DNA from: Salinigranum marinum
Lineage (GTDB): Archaea; Halobacteriota; Halobacteria; Halobacteriales; Haloferacaceae
DNA length: 64,000 bases
Reading direction: 5' to 3'
NCBI RefSeq assembly: GCF_024228675.1
Contig: NZ_CP100461.1
Coordinates: 1,426,001 to 1,490,000, forward strand
The notes under the pieces are model-generated. The model did not search any database. It saw nothing but the letters and a program-made list of their open reading frames with translations, and was not told where the DNA came from. How positions within the stretch are numbered: the first letter of the stretch is position 1; each line of letters starts with the position of its first letter. Of the stretch, positions 1 to 10,240 are shown in pieces. Position numbers and translations under genes: made by a program.

Positions 1-175
1 GCCGGGCCTGGAGGAGGTCGTCCGCGAACACGTCCGCGGCCATCTGTTTCTCGCCGCTCGGGTTCTCCGACCCGCTCTTCAGCCGCCGACTCGGGAGGCC
101 GGCACGGATCTCCGGGGACGCCTCGGCGACCGTCTCGAAGATTTCCTCGACGCCCGCACGGGTCTTGCCGTCCAT
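1..175 (-). CDS. fbp: class I fructose-1,6-bisphosphatase, N-terminal part (cut by window edge)
   Basis: Only the first 58 codons are in the window; the gene continues beyond position 1. The product would hydrolyse fructose-1,6-bisphosphate to fructose-6-phosphate in gluconeogenesis. Seen: a start ATG at 175 and an N-terminal stretch with the sequence EIRAGLP followed by an NPSGE segment and MAADVFADDLL. These match what I remember of the start of haloarchaeal class I FBPases. The catalytic metal-binding part lies outside the window. The nearby class II aldolase gene catalyses the preceding gluconeogenic step, which supports the assignment. An inositol monophosphatase-like phosphatase is the main alternative. 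Confidence 0.65.
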   Translation of the reverse strand, partial: MDGKTRAGVEEIFETVAEASPEIRAGLPSRRLKSGSENPSGEKQMAADVFADDLLQAR

Positions 176-457
176 CTCAGACCACCCGCCCCGAGCGGCA
201 CACGCGTCGTCGACTCTCGATACCCCTGGCCGTCGGGTGTGCGTCCCGACCCGCCGTTCGGACGCCCTCTGAGTACATCCCCTGTCACTGGGGCAACAGC
301 ACATATAGTTCTGTGGGGAACGCCAACGGGGAGCGGGGTCGCTCGGGCGCGTCGCCCTCGCGGTCGGGCGACCACGGGGGCCGCGAGTGGTCACCGGCGG
401 TGACCGTCAGTTTCCCCCGACGCCAGCCTTACGTCACCCCCGACAGGAGTGAGACGT

Positions 458-1318
458 ATGCGTACTCTCGAAGACATCGACACGGTCGGCGTCGTCGGCG
501 CGGGAACGATGGGCAACGGCATCGCACAGGTCGCCGCCGTCGCCGGCTACGACGTCGTCATGCGCGACATCGAGACGGGGTTCGTCGAGAACGGGCTCGA
601 CAGCATCGACGACTCGCTCTCGCGGCTCGTTCGCAAGGAGAAGCTCTCCGAGAGCGAAGCCGACGCGGCCCGCGACCGCATCACGGGTACCACGGCGTTC
701 GACGACCTCGCCGCGACCGACTTCGTCGTCGAGGCGGCCGTCGAGAACATGGACGTCAAGCAGGATATCTTCGCAGACCTCGACGACCTCCTCACCGAGG
801 ACGTCGCGCTGGCGACGAACACCTCGACGCTCTCGATCACCTCCATCGCGGCGGCAACAGAGCGCCCCGAACACGTCGTCGGTCTGCACTTCATGAACCC
901 CGTCCCGGTGATGAAAGGCGTCGAGGTCGTCCGGGGCGAGTTGACCGACGACGCGGTCGTCGACCTCGCACACCGCTTCGCGGAGAGCCTGGAGAAAGAG
1001 ACGTGGGAGTCCGACGACAAGCCCGGCTTCGTCACCAACCGGATCCTGATGCCGTGGCTCAACGAGGGCATCCGCGCGTACGACGAGGGCGTCGCCTCGA
1101 AGGAGGACATAGACAGGGGAATGACGCTCGGGACGAACGTCCCGATGGGGCCGTTGACCCTCGCCGACCACATCGGGCTCGACATCTGTCTGCACGCCTC
1201 CGAGACGCTGTACGAGGAGCTGGGCGACCGCTACAAGCCGGCGTACCTGCTGAAGCGGAAAGTCGAGGCGGGCGAGCTGGGCAAGAAGACGGGCAGCGGC
1301 TTCTACGACTACGAATGA
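458..1318 (+). CDS. hbd: 3-hydroxyacyl-CoA / 3-hydroxybutyryl-CoA dehydrogenase
   Basis: A cytoplasmic NAD-dependent enzyme that oxidises (3S)-3-hydroxyacyl-CoA to 3-oxoacyl-CoA in fatty-acid breakdown or butanoate metabolism. The 286-aa product has the usual single-domain family length. The N-terminal Rossmann motif is G14-x-G16-x-x-G19 (GVVGAGTMGNG). A catalytic-histidine segment LHFMNP lies at about 143-148 (H144), and NTSTLSI at 121-127 is the usual substrate-site stretch. The C-terminal helical domain ends in the typical GKKTGSGFYDYE. I chose ATG 458 over an in-frame GTG at 449 because homologues start just before the Rossmann strand. It stands alone, with a 700-base intergenic region downstream. 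Confidence 0.93.
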   Translation: MRTLEDIDTVGVVGAGTMGNGIAQVAAVAGYDVVMRDIETGFVENGLDSIDDSLSRLVRKEKLSESEADAARDRITGTTAFDDLAATDFVVEAAVENMDVKQDIFADLDDLLTEDVALATNTSTLSITSIAAATERPEHVVGLHFMNPVPVMKGVEVVRGELTDDAVVDLAHRFAESLEKETWESDDKPGFVTNRILMPWLNEGIRAYDEGVASKEDIDRGMTLGTNVPMGPLTLADHIGLDICLHASETLYEELGDRYKPAYLLKRKVEAGELGKKTGSGFYDYE

Positions 1319-1471
1319 CATCCTCCTCGCGGTAAACGGCGGGACTCTCTCCTTGAGTCAGGCAGTGTCGAGCGTTCGCGTACGGCGACGCGACAGCGAA
1401 CGCAACGACGACGCGACAGCGAACGCGAACGGTCGCCAGGGCGGTGTGACCTCGCCCTCCCCAGCCGACTC

Positions 1472-1644
1472 GTTCGCTCCCTTCGGTCGCTCACTCGCCC
1501 CTCGCGCGTCGGGTCGCGGCTCCAGCCGCGACCGTCACGCGCCACCGCACCGCCTCCGCTTGTGGCGCGGGTGGCGCGTGGGAGCGAGCGACCAGCGGGA
1601 GCGAGCGAACGCGCGAGGGCCGGCTCGCGCTGTATGCGCGAGCC
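1472..1644. repeat. cluster of GC-rich inverted repeats in the 1319-2030 intergenic gap
   Basis: The 712-base gap between hbd and fba holds no convincing gene. It contains a nested set of inverted repeats. An imperfect arm pair lies at 1472-1492 and 1586-1610. Inside it is a perfect 9-bp stem with a 2-nt loop at 1513-1532 (GTCGCGGCT/AGCCGCGAC). Just outside is a perfect 9-bp stem with a 5-nt loop at 1622-1644 (GGCTCGCGC/GCGCGAGCC). Upstream, around 1384-1430, the phrase gacgcgacagcgaacgc recurs nearly exactly. The role is unknown: it could terminate hbd transcription, or be a repeat of the type common in haloarchaeal intergenic DNA. Confidence 0.6.
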
Positions 1645-2030
1645 AGCGGCTGGGGAGGGACGCGGCTGCGGGTCACCGCTCTGGCACTCCCGGGGTCCGG
1701 TCGGTCACCGATCCACTCACCGAAGCGTCTGTCAGACAACGGATGGACGAACTCGCAGACCGTAGTGGTTCTTCTTATCGTGAGCCGACTCGGGATGAGA
1801 TGAGTCGGGTCCGTGAGCGATTCGCGACGCGTATGCAACGAATCCGAAACCAACCGCCGCTCGCGGGGTTACCGAAACCGTCTATTCACGTAAAACCCGT
1901 CTGCTCACGTCTCCGTCTCGCGTTCCTGTCTTCGTTCCGGACCCAGTTCTCGCTCCAACGCGCTCTCGTGAGCGCGTGCCGCCGCATGAATTATTACGCT
2001 GTCATCTGATGGGGGAACCGAGGACCACAC

Positions 2031-3023
2031 ATGCCATTCTATAGCGGGGACGAACTCAGTGCAGTGTACGACGAAGCGCTCGACGAGGGGTTCGGCCTCG
2101 TCGCGAGCAACATCGCGGAGCCCAACGTCATGATGGGGCTCATGGAGGGGGCGTCGGAGGTGAACTCCGACCTGCTCATGCAACTGAGCGGCGGTGCGTG
2201 CTCGTTCGCCGGCGACGGCGACCCCGTCGCGGGGCTGAAAGCGATGGGCACGTACATCGAGACCATCGCCGAGCGGTACGACATCGGCGTCTTCCTCAAC
2301 ATGGACCACCAGACCGACATGGAATTCATCGAGGCGCAGATCGACCTCGACATCCCCTCGTCGATCATGATCGACGCCTCCCACGAGTCGTTCGAGGAGA
2401 ACGTCCGGCAGTCGAAACAGGTCGTCGAGATGATCGAGGACGCCGGCCGCGACATCCTCGTCGAGGCCGAGCTGGGGCGGATCAAGGGCGTCGAGGACGA
2501 GATCGTCTCCGAGGAGGCCTTCTACACCGACCCCGAGGAGGCCGTCGAGTTCGTCGATCGGACCGGCTGTGATCTGCTCGCCATCTCCGTCGGCACCCAA
2601 CACGGGGTCGCCAAGGGGAAGAACCTCGAACTCAGACCCGACATCGCCCAGGACATCCGCCAGGAGCTCCGCGACCACGGTCTCGACACGCCGCTCGTGT
2701 TGCACGGCTCGTCGGGTATCCTCCCCGAACAGCTCCAGCAGATGCTCCAGTACGGCATCTGCAAGGTGAACAAGGACACCCGCTACCAGTACGAGTACAC
2801 CCGCACGCTGTTCGATCTGTACCGCGAGGAGCCGACGAACATCGTCCCGCCAGAGGGCGTCGAGGACGACCGCGACGCGTTCTACAACGCCGTGGAGTGG
2901 TCGCCGAACAAGGACGTGTTCGACCCGCGCGTCGGCGGCCGACAGGTCCGCGACCGCATCGCCGAGGTCTACGGCGACCTCGCCGAGATCGCGGGCAGCG
3001 CCGGCAAGAGCCGCTACGCGTAG
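2031..3023 (+). CDS. fba: class II fructose-bisphosphate aldolase
   Basis: Cleaves fructose-1,6-bisphosphate to dihydroxyacetone phosphate and glyceraldehyde-3-phosphate, and runs in reverse during gluconeogenesis. It is a zinc-dependent TIM-barrel enzyme of 330 aa, normal for the haloarchaeal family. Visible metal and active-site elements are D92-H93 in the MDHQTD segment, the VEAELG segment (E145/E147), H191 in VGTQHG, and H225 in LHGSSG, followed by the phosphate-binding serines and glycines. A TATA-like attattacg lies around 1988-1996. The next strong plus-strand gene is 1.4 kb away, so it is probably monocistronic. The partial FBPase gene is about 2 kb upstream on the other strand. Confidence 0.95.
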   Translation: MPFYSGDELSAVYDEALDEGFGLVASNIAEPNVMMGLMEGASEVNSDLLMQLSGGACSFAGDGDPVAGLKAMGTYIETIAERYDIGVFLNMDHQTDMEFIEAQIDLDIPSSIMIDASHESFEENVRQSKQVVEMIEDAGRDILVEAELGRIKGVEDEIVSEEAFYTDPEEAVEFVDRTGCDLLAISVGTQHGVAKGKNLELRPDIAQDIRQELRDHGLDTPLVLHGSSGILPEQLQQMLQYGICKVNKDTRYQYEYTRTLFDLYREEPTNIVPPEGVEDDRDAFYNAVEWSPNKDVFDPRVGGRQVRDRIAEVYGDLAEIAGSAGKSRYA

Positions 3024-3100
3024 TCACGTCGACCGAACGGCCGTGGGTTCGCGGGCCGCCACCCGCCCCCGTCTGCCGCCTCGTTTCTATCTCCTCCCGG

Positions 3101-3256
3101 CTACCACGTACACGTCGGACAGCGTTCGAGATCCGACAGCGCGGCGCGGTCGACGGTTCGTTCCTCGTCGACCGGCGCGACGTCGACGTACGAACAGCCG
3201 AGGATGTCCGTGCGGTGCCAGATACCGTCGGCGCGGACGAGCCTGAGGTCCCCCAT
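3101..3256 (-). CDS. small CPxC haloarchaeal protein, 51 aa
   Basis: A short reading frame from ATG 3256 to TAG 3101. The product is acidic, with a C-terminal C-P-T-C motif three residues from its end and a cysteine at position 21. Small one-domain proteins with CPxC pairs are very common in haloarchaea and usually bind zinc. Codon use (G/C at third positions) and acidic content fit a real gene, but I do not recognise a named family. It lies between fba and the SnoaL-like gene, on the same strand as the latter, with about 110 bases between them. Confidence 0.5.
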   Translation of the reverse strand: MGDLRLVRADGIWHRTDILGCSYVDVAPVDEERTVDRAALSDLERCPTCTW

Positions 3257-3366
3257 ACGTGTCAGTCCGCTGTCTACCCTCTTGTGTCTGTCGGCGGACC
3301 GACACGCTCGTCGACCGAGGACGTTCCGACGGAGCCCGCTGTCGGACAGTCGAGTCCGATCCGTCC

Positions 3367-4254
3367 CTACCAGTACGGCGGCGCTGCGGGGAGCGCCGCC
3401 TCGCAGGTGGGGCAGGTGTCGGCCTCCACCTCGTACGTCATCTCAAGACACTCGGGACACCGGAGCATCCGGCCGTTCATCCGTTCGAGCGTCCAGACGC
3501 TCGTCATCCCCGCGGCTCCCAACCCGTCCCGTGCGAACAGTTCCTGCGCCGCCTCTTTGTGTGTGCCCCCACGCATGAGCTGTCGGGCGTCCTCGGGTTC
3601 TTCCCACGCCGTGATCGTGTAGCCGCGGTCGTCGTCGCGTGCGGTGACGGCGCTGATGACGCCGTCCATCTCGGTCATCTCCCCGAAGATCTCCCGAACG
3701 CGGTCGTTGACGGCTTCTCTGTCCTCCTCGTCGCGGAAGGAGATCGACGTCAAGCTGAACGCCCCCGGTTCCGTCTTCTCCCCGAGGTCCAGCCGTGTCG
3801 AGATCCCGAAGGAGACGGGGCCGAGCTGTTCGGGCTGGACGTCGACGCGAAGTCCGAGCTGTCGCAGCATCGTGCCCCCGTCGAAGTAGCCGCGGACCGA
3901 GGTGATGCCGTCGTCGGCCACCTCGATCACGTCCATCCCCGGGAGTGCGACCGTCTCGCCCGTCGGCGGCAGACCCTCTAGAGGACCCTCCTGCGTGCCG
4001 TGCATCGTCCACTGGAGGAGCACGGCCCCGTCGTCGGTCGCGGTCAGTCGGTCGACGTCGAACGAGAGATCCGGGAACGTCTCCCACAGGCTGGCCGCGT
4101 GCTCCCCGATCGCGTCGCCGGCCACCGCCTCGGGGAGCGTCGGATCGGTGTACGTGCCGCCCTCGGCGAACGTCTCGACGATCGCGTCGGGGTCGTGTGC
4201 GTTCCACGCGTCGACGTAGGCCCTGACAGCCGGCTTCTTGGTATGTGTAGACAT
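3367..4254 (-). CDS. SnoaL-like domain protein with C-terminal zinc ribbon
   Basis: A 295-aa product with three parts. Residues 1-125 are a SnoaL/NTF2-like ester-cyclase fold (VRAYVDAWNAHDPDAIVETFAEGGTY start; a later GPLEGLPPTG and VALPGMDVIEVADDGI pattern). Residues about 155-250 resemble a ferredoxin-like mono-oxygenase (ABM) domain. The last 35 residues hold two CPxC pairs (CPEC and CPTC) typical of a zinc ribbon. Small-molecule binding or turnover is likely, but the substrate cannot be read from sequence. ATG 4254 is preceded on the minus strand by an AT-rich promoter segment around 4278-4300. The product is probably cytoplasmic. Confidence 0.7.
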   Translation of the reverse strand: MSTHTKKPAVRAYVDAWNAHDPDAIVETFAEGGTYTDPTLPEAVAGDAIGEHAASLWETFPDLSFDVDRLTATDDGAVLLQWTMHGTQEGPLEGLPPTGETVALPGMDVIEVADDGITSVRGYFDGGTMLRQLGLRVDVQPEQLGPVSFGISTRLDLGEKTEPGAFSLTSISFRDEEDREAVNDRVREIFGEMTEMDGVISAVTARDDDRGYTITAWEEPEDARQLMRGGTHKEAAQELFARDGLGAAGMTSVWTLERMNGRMLRCPECLEMTYEVEADTCPTCEAALPAAPPYW

Positions 4255-4484
4255 ACCATGTACTTCGACGCAGACCGTTAAATGATTAATTATCCGATAA
4301 TAACTGGTTTCGACGTCGAACGAACAGGTAGTCGCCCCGTCTCGGGCGGCTCAGGTTCGTCCGGCGTGTGGCCGAAGGCCGTGGGCCGATCGAAGGCGCC
4401 CGACACGGCACCGACGCGTGGCGGTTCTCATCGCTGAGAGACGGCGGGTGAGATTAAACAGGGTCGGCGGACAGCCACGAGTCA

Positions 4485-5383
<899 letters not shown>

Positions 5384-5387
<4 letters not shown>

Positions 5388-7183
5388 GACCGCGCGCGAT
5401 CGCCCGCATCGCGCGCTGGGAGGTCGACCGCTCGGCCGCCGTCGTCGACCGCCGGACGCTCGTGCTCGGCCTCCTCGCGCTCGTCGTCGTCGGGAGTGTG
5501 ATCGGGGTCGGCGTGCTCTCGAGCGGGGTCGCCCTGGACCGCGACCTCTACCGCGTCGGCGTCGCCGAGTCGAGCCCGTACCACGACCCGGTCGCGTCGT
5601 CGACGAGTCTCGCGGCCCGACCACCCAGCGAGGACGCCTTCCGCGCGGGCGACCTCGACCTGCTCGTCCGCGAGGGGGGTGTCGTCGCCCGCGACACGCG
5701 GAAGGGCGAGGCCGCGCTGTCGGCGTTCCGCGCGAGCGTCGAACGCCACAACGCGGCGCTGATGCGGGCCGAGGAGAACCGGAGCGCCGCGTTCCCCGTC
5801 GTCGTCTCGCTGTCGTACGCGACGCGGGCGGAGGCCCAGGCGGCCTCGACGGTGAGCGGCGGAGACGCCGGCGACGGTGGCGACGGCGGGGGCGGCGGAG
5901 CGGACGGCACCGCCGCCGGCGACGGTGGTGGCGATCGGCTGGCCGGGCCCGACGCCAGCACGGGGAGCGATGGCGGCCCGCTCGCGGTCCCCGGGATCGG
6001 CGGGAGCGTCTTCGCGCAGGACTCCGTCGGTTCGCCCGCCGACATCGACCCGCCCTTTCCGTTCGGCTCGCTCGTGCTCGCCTTCGCGTTTCTCGTCCCG
6101 ATGAACTTCGTCATCCAGGCGTACGGGTCGACCGTGCTCAACGAGCGGGTCAACCGGCGGGGGGAACTCCTCCTCGTCGCACCCGTCTCCCCGACCGACA
6201 TCGTCGCCGGGAAGACGCTCCCGTACTTCGCCGCGATGGTCGGCGTCACGGCGCTCATCGCGGTCGCGGTCGGCGGCGGTCCCGTCTCGGTCGCCGCGGT
6301 GGTCCCACTCGCGCTGTTGTTCCTCGCGGCGACGTTCGTCGGCGCGATGTTCGCCCGGTCGTTCAAGGAACTCACGTTCGTCACGGTCACCGTCTCGGTG
6401 TTTCTCACCTCCTACGCGTTCGTCCCAGCCATCTTCACTAACGTGACGCCGATCGCGCTCATCTCGCCGCTGTCGCTCGTGGTCCGGGATCTCCAGGGTT
6501 CTGCCGTCGGTCTCGCGTCGTACGCGTTCTCGACCGGGCCGCTCTACCTCTCCGCCGGCGTCCTGTTCGGCCTCGGCGTCGGCGTCTACCGCGAGGAGGA
6601 CATGTTCACCCAGCGGCCCGTCCCCCTGAAGTTCCTCGACGCGCTCGACGCACGCCTGTCGGGGGCGTGGTCTGTGGCGCTTCTGTCGGCGCTTTTCATC
6701 CCGTTCGTCTTCGTCGCCGAACTGCTCGGCGTCGCCGTGCTGTTCGCCCTGCCGATCTCCGTCTCGATCCCGCTCGTGCTCTGTGTGGTCGCGCTCGTCG
6801 AGGAGGTCGCAAAGAGCCTCCACGTGCTGGCGGGCTTCGAGAAGGGGCGGTTCGCGCCGACGGTCGGCTCCGCGCTCGCCCTCGGGACGGCCTCGGGTGC
6901 GGGCTTTTTCGTCGGCGAGAAGGCGACGGCGGTCGTCCAACTCGTCGGGCTGCCCGAACTCGCCGTCGGGCGCGCCGCCTTCGCGCCCGCCGGAACCGTG
7001 GGCGTTGAGGCGCTCCCGCTCGCGCTCGGACTCCTGCTTGCGCCGCTCGTGGTCCACGCCGTCACGGCGTCGCTCTCCGCGCTCGGTGCCAGAGGCGGGT
7101 TCCGACCGTATGTCGCCGGACTCGGTGCCGCCGTCGTCGTTCACACGGCGTACAACCTCACGGTGGTGACGCTCCTTGGCTGA
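5384..7183 (+). CDS. ABC permease fused to a PrsW-family intramembrane metalloprotease
   Basis: A 599-aa membrane protein starting at GTG 5384, overlapping the ATPase stop. The N-terminal part (about 1-400) is an ABC-2/NatB-like permease. It has one transmembrane segment near residue 30, a long extracytoplasmic region with a Gly/Asp-rich low-complexity stretch at about 150-200, then several membrane helices. The C-terminal part (about 430-599) resembles PrsW/CPBP-type membrane proteases. It has a glutamate pair E473-E474 in VEEVAKS, an FEKGRF segment, and H587 in VVHTAYN, all expected to lie in or near the membrane. Such a protease could process the exported peptide or its regulator. The fusion is read directly; activity is inferred. 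Confidence 0.85.
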
Positions 7184-8234
7184 CGGCTCGCTCACCGTGG
7201 CCCGGCGCGAACTCGCCGTCCTCCGCGCCGAGAAGACGATCGTGCTCGCGCTTCTCATCCAGCTGTTCATCGCCGCCTTCTCGTCGTTTCTCGTCGTCGG
7301 CCTCGTCTCGCTGTACGATCCCGGGAGCGTCCAGGGCTACCAGGTCGAGGTCGCGCTCTCGGGCCCCGACGAGGAGGCGCGCGAACTCGCCGCGGTGGTG
7401 CGCGACCAGCCCGGGATGCAGGCGATCGACTTCGACACCCAGGAGGCGGCGGTCGAGTCGTTCAAACGGGGCGACGTCGACGCGGTGCTCGTCGTTCAGC
7501 GGCGCGACGGGCGGACGTTCGTCCGCGCGACCGTCCCCGACTCGAACGTCGCGACGACCGTGACGGTCGTGCAGGTCCGCGAGGCGCTCCGGGCGTTCGA
7601 GCGGGCCGAGCGGACCGAACGCGCCGCCTCCCTCGAACGCACGCCGCTCGCCCTCCCCGCCGAAGGGGTGACGAGCCCGTACTTCGGATTCACGTACACC
7701 GTGCTCGTGCCGCTGTTGTTGTTCCTCCCGGTGTTCATCAGCGGCTCGGTCGCCGTCGACTCGCTCACCGAGGAGATCGACCGGGGAACGCTCGAACTGC
7801 TCCGCGTCGCGCCGGTGTCGTTCGGCGACATCGTGAACGGGAAGCTCCTCGCGGCGGCGGGACTCGCGCCGGTCCAGGCGGCACTCTGGATCGCGCTCCT
7901 CCGCGCAAACGGGACCGCTGTCGCCCACCCGGCACTGCTCGTCGCTCTCGTCGGGTCGCTCGGGGTACTCGTGGTGTCGCTCGCGCTCGCGATCGGTGTC
8001 GTCACCCCCGACCGCCGCACCGCGCAGTTGCTGTACTCCGTCGCCGTGCTCGTCGTCTTCGGTGGCACAGCAGTGCTCCCGGTCAACCCCACGACCGTCG
8101 CTGCGCGGCTCGCGATCGACAGCGCGGACCCGACGAGCGCCGCGGCGGTCGCCGTCCTCGCGGTCGTCGCGCTCGCGGCGTACCTCGGGCTCCGGTGGAT
8201 CACCCGCCGGGTCGACCCCGCCGCGCTCGGCTGA
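7176..8234 (+). CDS. ABC transporter permease (NatB-like)
   Basis: A 352-aa integral membrane protein and second permease of the exporter. The reading frame opens at TTG 7176 inside the end of the preceding gene, giving an 8-base overlap and an N-terminus ADGSLTVARRELAVLRAEKT typical of these permeases. The first transmembrane helix is at about 25-48, an extracytoplasmic loop spans 50-165, and five more hydrophobic segments follow between 170 and 340. The EEIDRGTLELL segment at about 195 is the conserved cytoplasmic coupling element of the ABC-2 family. It forms an operon with the two genes before it. Confidence 0.88.
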   Translation: MADGSLTVARRELAVLRAEKTIVLALLIQLFIAAFSSFLVVGLVSLYDPGSVQGYQVEVALSGPDEEARELAAVVRDQPGMQAIDFDTQEAAVESFKRGDVDAVLVVQRRDGRTFVRATVPDSNVATTVTVVQVREALRAFERAERTERAASLERTPLALPAEGVTSPYFGFTYTVLVPLLLFLPVFISGSVAVDSLTEEIDRGTLELLRVAPVSFGDIVNGKLLAAAGLAPVQAALWIALLRANGTAVAHPALLVALVGSLGVLVVSLALAIGVVTPDRRTAQLLYSVAVLVVFGGTAVLPVNPTTVAARLAIDSADPTSAAAVAVLAVVALAAYLGLRWITRRVDPAALG

Positions 8235-8285
8235 GGCCGAAGCACAAGCGGAACGCACTCAAGGCCGGCGGTCACACGCGGAGGT

Positions 8286-8645
8286 ATGGGAATCGGTGGA
8301 ACCGCGAAGAAGCTCCAGAAGGTCGCGGAGATGGGCGAGGAACTGTACAAGCGGATGAACGACCTCCGCGCGCAGGTCAGCGAGATGCGCGAGACCGTCA
8401 CCGCGACGCACGAGCGCGTCGACGGGCTCGAGCGCGAGGTGGCCGAACAGCGCGCGATCCTCGAAGCGCTCGCCGAGCGCGAGGGGATCGACCTCGACGC
8501 CGTCGTCGCCGAGACACACATCGAAGAGGCCGAGGGTGCCGCCGGCGACGGCGACGGCGATGGTGATAGTGACGGGGACGAGGATGCGGACATCGCTCCC
8601 GACGCAGACACGGCGGCCGCGGACGACACCCCGTCGCAGAACTGA
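8286..8645 (+). CDS. small coiled-coil haloarchaeal protein (DUF5798-like)
   Basis: A 119-aa protein. Residues 1-80 form a probable coiled coil (KLQKVAEMGEELYKR, then heptad-like leucines through LEREVAEQRAILEALAE). Residues 84-115 are a low-complexity Asp/Gly/Ala tail. It resembles the haloarchaeal family I recall as DUF5798, which has no known function. It starts 51 bases after the permease stop and could belong to that transcript. Confidence 0.75.
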   Translation: MGIGGTAKKLQKVAEMGEELYKRMNDLRAQVSEMRETVTATHERVDGLEREVAEQRAILEALAEREGIDLDAVVAETHIEEAEGAAGDGDGDGDSDGDEDADIAPDADTAAADDTPSQN

Positions 8646-8728
8646 GTCGTCGTCGCCGGTGGGCGTGAGACGCGAGAACGAAGCTCGGTGACCGGTGGCC
8701 GCTGATCGCCGGACCCGTCTCCGACCGT

Positions 8729-9151
8729 TCAACCGAGCAGCCGGGCGTGTTCGACCTTCATACACCGATCCTGGACGATATCGAGGCCGCCGGCCTCGGC
8801 GCGCACCGCGGCGTCGTCGTCGCGGATCCCGAGCTGGAGCCAGATCGCCTCGGCGTCGTCGCGCGACTCGTTCCGGTCGAGCACCCGATCGACGACCCCG
8901 CTCACTTCTCGACTCGGGCGGAACACGTTGACGAGTTCGACCTCGTTGGGGACCGCGGCCAGGGAGTCGTACGCCGTCTCGCCGAGTATCTCGTCGGCCA
9001 TCGGGTTGACCGGAACGATTCGGTAGCCGTGGCGCTGGAGGTAGCGCGGGATCTCGTGGGCGGCCTTCCCTGCGGTGCGCGAACAGCCGACGATCGCGAT
9101 CGGATCCCGTTCGAGCAGGCGCGACAGTCCCGCGTCGCTGGTAACTGGCAT
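8729..9151 (-). CDS. CoA-binding domain protein (YccU-like)
   Basis: A 140-aa single-domain Rossmann-fold protein of the CoA_binding_2 type. Visible are the N-terminal strand-loop IAIVGCSRTAGKAAHEI, the central YRIVPVNP strand, ETAYDSLAAVP, LVNVFRPS, and the late IWLQLGI motif. Length and order fit the family. The precise role is unknown in archaea; members bind CoA or nucleotides and are related to the N-domain of acyl-CoA synthetase (ADP-forming). Transcribed alone on the minus strand. Confidence 0.88.
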   Translation of the reverse strand: MPVTSDAGLSRLLERDPIAIVGCSRTAGKAAHEIPRYLQRHGYRIVPVNPMADEILGETAYDSLAAVPNEVELVNVFRPSREVSGVVDRVLDRNESRDDAEAIWLQLGIRDDDAAVRAEAGGLDIVQDRCMKVEHARLLG

Positions 9152-9209
9152 CGTCGGATCGACGACCCCGGCGGATAAAAACGACCGGTCGACAGAGGGG
9201 CCCTGACCG

Positions 9210-9821
9210 TCAGTTCCCGGGGAGTCTGACGGTCGGCTCGCCCTCCTCGTGCGTGGTGACGATGCCGTCGAACAGCTGTTTGAGGGTGTTCATCGTCTTG
9301 TCGTCGTGAGCGGTCGAGTCGATGGCGAACAACCCGAGGCCGTCGACGCTCTGGATCCGGCCGGTGAACACGTGGAGGAAGCGGAAGACGGTCTGGAGGT
9401 CAGAGTACATCAGGAGCGTCGACAGCGAGTGGAGCATGACGCGGTTGTGTTTGATCTCCCTGGTCTGGTAGAACTCCTCGAGGATCTCCGAGAGCTTGAT
9501 TCCGATGCCGGTCATGTCGACGGGCGAGGAGACGTACTTGATCCGTTCGTCCTCTGTGACGTCGTTGATCCCCTGCTGTCGCGTCACGCAGTCGACGACG
9601 GCGACGGGTTGGTTCTCGTAGTCGAACCGGCGTTCGAGATCGGACAGCACGCGCTGTGCGCTGTCTTTCGTACTCACGACGACGGCACCGTCTCCCGCGT
9701 CGACGCCGGCGGCGAGGATGTCGAAGCCGAGCGCGCGCTTGCCGGTCAGTGGTGGACCAGCGAGCAGGATGTTGGTTCCTGGCTGAACCTCGGCATCGAG
9801 CGCAGGCGAGAGGTCATACAT
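9210..9821 (-). CDS. RecA/KaiC-superfamily ATPase-like protein (haloarchaeal RAD55 type)
   Basis: A 203-aa cytoplasmic protein with a RecA-like core. The P-loop LLAGPPLTGKRALG at about 19-32 lacks the usual Ser/Thr after the lysine, so nucleotide hydrolysis may be weak. A later strand, NRVMLHSLSTLL, fits the Walker B region. Related haloarchaeal proteins are often signal-transduction-associated ATPases, but no sensor or kinase domain is attached here. It is the last clear chromosomal protein gene before the tRNA attachment site. Confidence 0.75.
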   Translation of the reverse strand: MYDLSPALDAEVQPGTNILLAGPPLTGKRALGFDILAAGVDAGDGAVVVSTKDSAQRVLSDLERRFDYENQPVAVVDCVTRQQGINDVTEDERIKYVSSPVDMTGIGIKLSEILEEFYQTREIKHNRVMLHSLSTLLMYSDLQTVFRFLHVFTGRIQSVDGLGLFAIDSTAHDDKTMNTLKQLFDGIVTTHEEGEPTVRLPGN

Positions 9822-9945
9822 GGACGACCCTCCGGGTAGTCATCCCCGTTGGTAGACAGACGTTCGTGTGACGGGTCGACTCTCCGGGAGTCATTAGATG
9901 ATACCAAGATGCAGTGTGCCGGTAATATTCTTTTTGCTTCCCTTA

Positions 9946-10128
9946 CTAGTCATCACGATTTTCGGCTGTCACCGACTCAAACAGCCAGTAGAGCGGCGGG
10001 TACAACGGTCTGTCGGCTTCCTCTCGGCTCCCCGAGAAGAACGAGGGGAACGCCGCTGACACCCCCACGCGCTCGGGCTGCGCGTCCGTGGCCCGCCTCG
10101 AAACGACGGGTATCCCGGGGGAAACCAC
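9946..10128 (-). CDS. possible small protein, 60 aa
   Basis: A reading frame from an ATG at 10128 to 9946, just before the tRNA-Arg gene on the opposite strand. The product has an aromatic-rich C-terminal half (FPSFFSGS, LYPPLYWLFES) and no recognised domain. Third-position G/C use is suggestive, but no upstream promoter is clear. I list it as uncertain. Confidence 0.3.
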   Translation of the reverse strand: MVSPGIPVVSRRATDAQPERVGVSAAFPSFFSGSREEADRPLYPPLYWLFESVTAENRDD

Positions 10129-10132
10129 GAGG

Positions 10133-10138
10133 TTTAAC
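10133..10138 (+). promoter_or_regulatory. probable TATA element of the tRNA-Arg gene
   Basis: The hexamer tttaac lies 30 bases before the first base of the mature tRNA, the usual spacing for an archaeal box A. Confidence 0.5.
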
Positions 10139-10165
10139 AGGGCGTGTCTCGCTACGTTCGGATAC

Positions 10166-10240
10166 GGGCGCTTAGCTCAGTTTGGACAGAGTGCTTGGCT
10201 TCGGACCAAGTTGTCGCGGGTTCAAATCCTGCAGCGCCCA
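10166..10240 (+). tRNA. tRNA-Arg (anticodon TCG)
   Basis: The acceptor stem GGGCGCT pairs with AGCGCCC and is followed by discriminator A (10240). The D stem is GCTC/GAGT. The anticodon stem CTTGG/CCAAG holds loop CTTCGGA, giving anticodon TCG. The T stem GCGGG/CCTGC carries loop TTCAAAT. CCA is not encoded and there is no intron. Its 3' end is the attachment site of the element that begins here; the integrated element leaves the tRNA intact. Confidence 0.96.

Noticed and set aside
313-1335. Long open frame overlapping hbd on the same strand, and a 295-aa frame on the opposite strand (434-1321)
   Set aside because: Their sequences are Arg-rich or otherwise low in complexity, as expected of out-of-frame reading in GC-rich DNA; hbd has clear motifs.
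1353-2009. 218-codon open frame in the hbd-fba gap
   Set aside because: Made of Arg/Ser/Gly-rich repeats crossing the hairpin cluster; no start context or domain.
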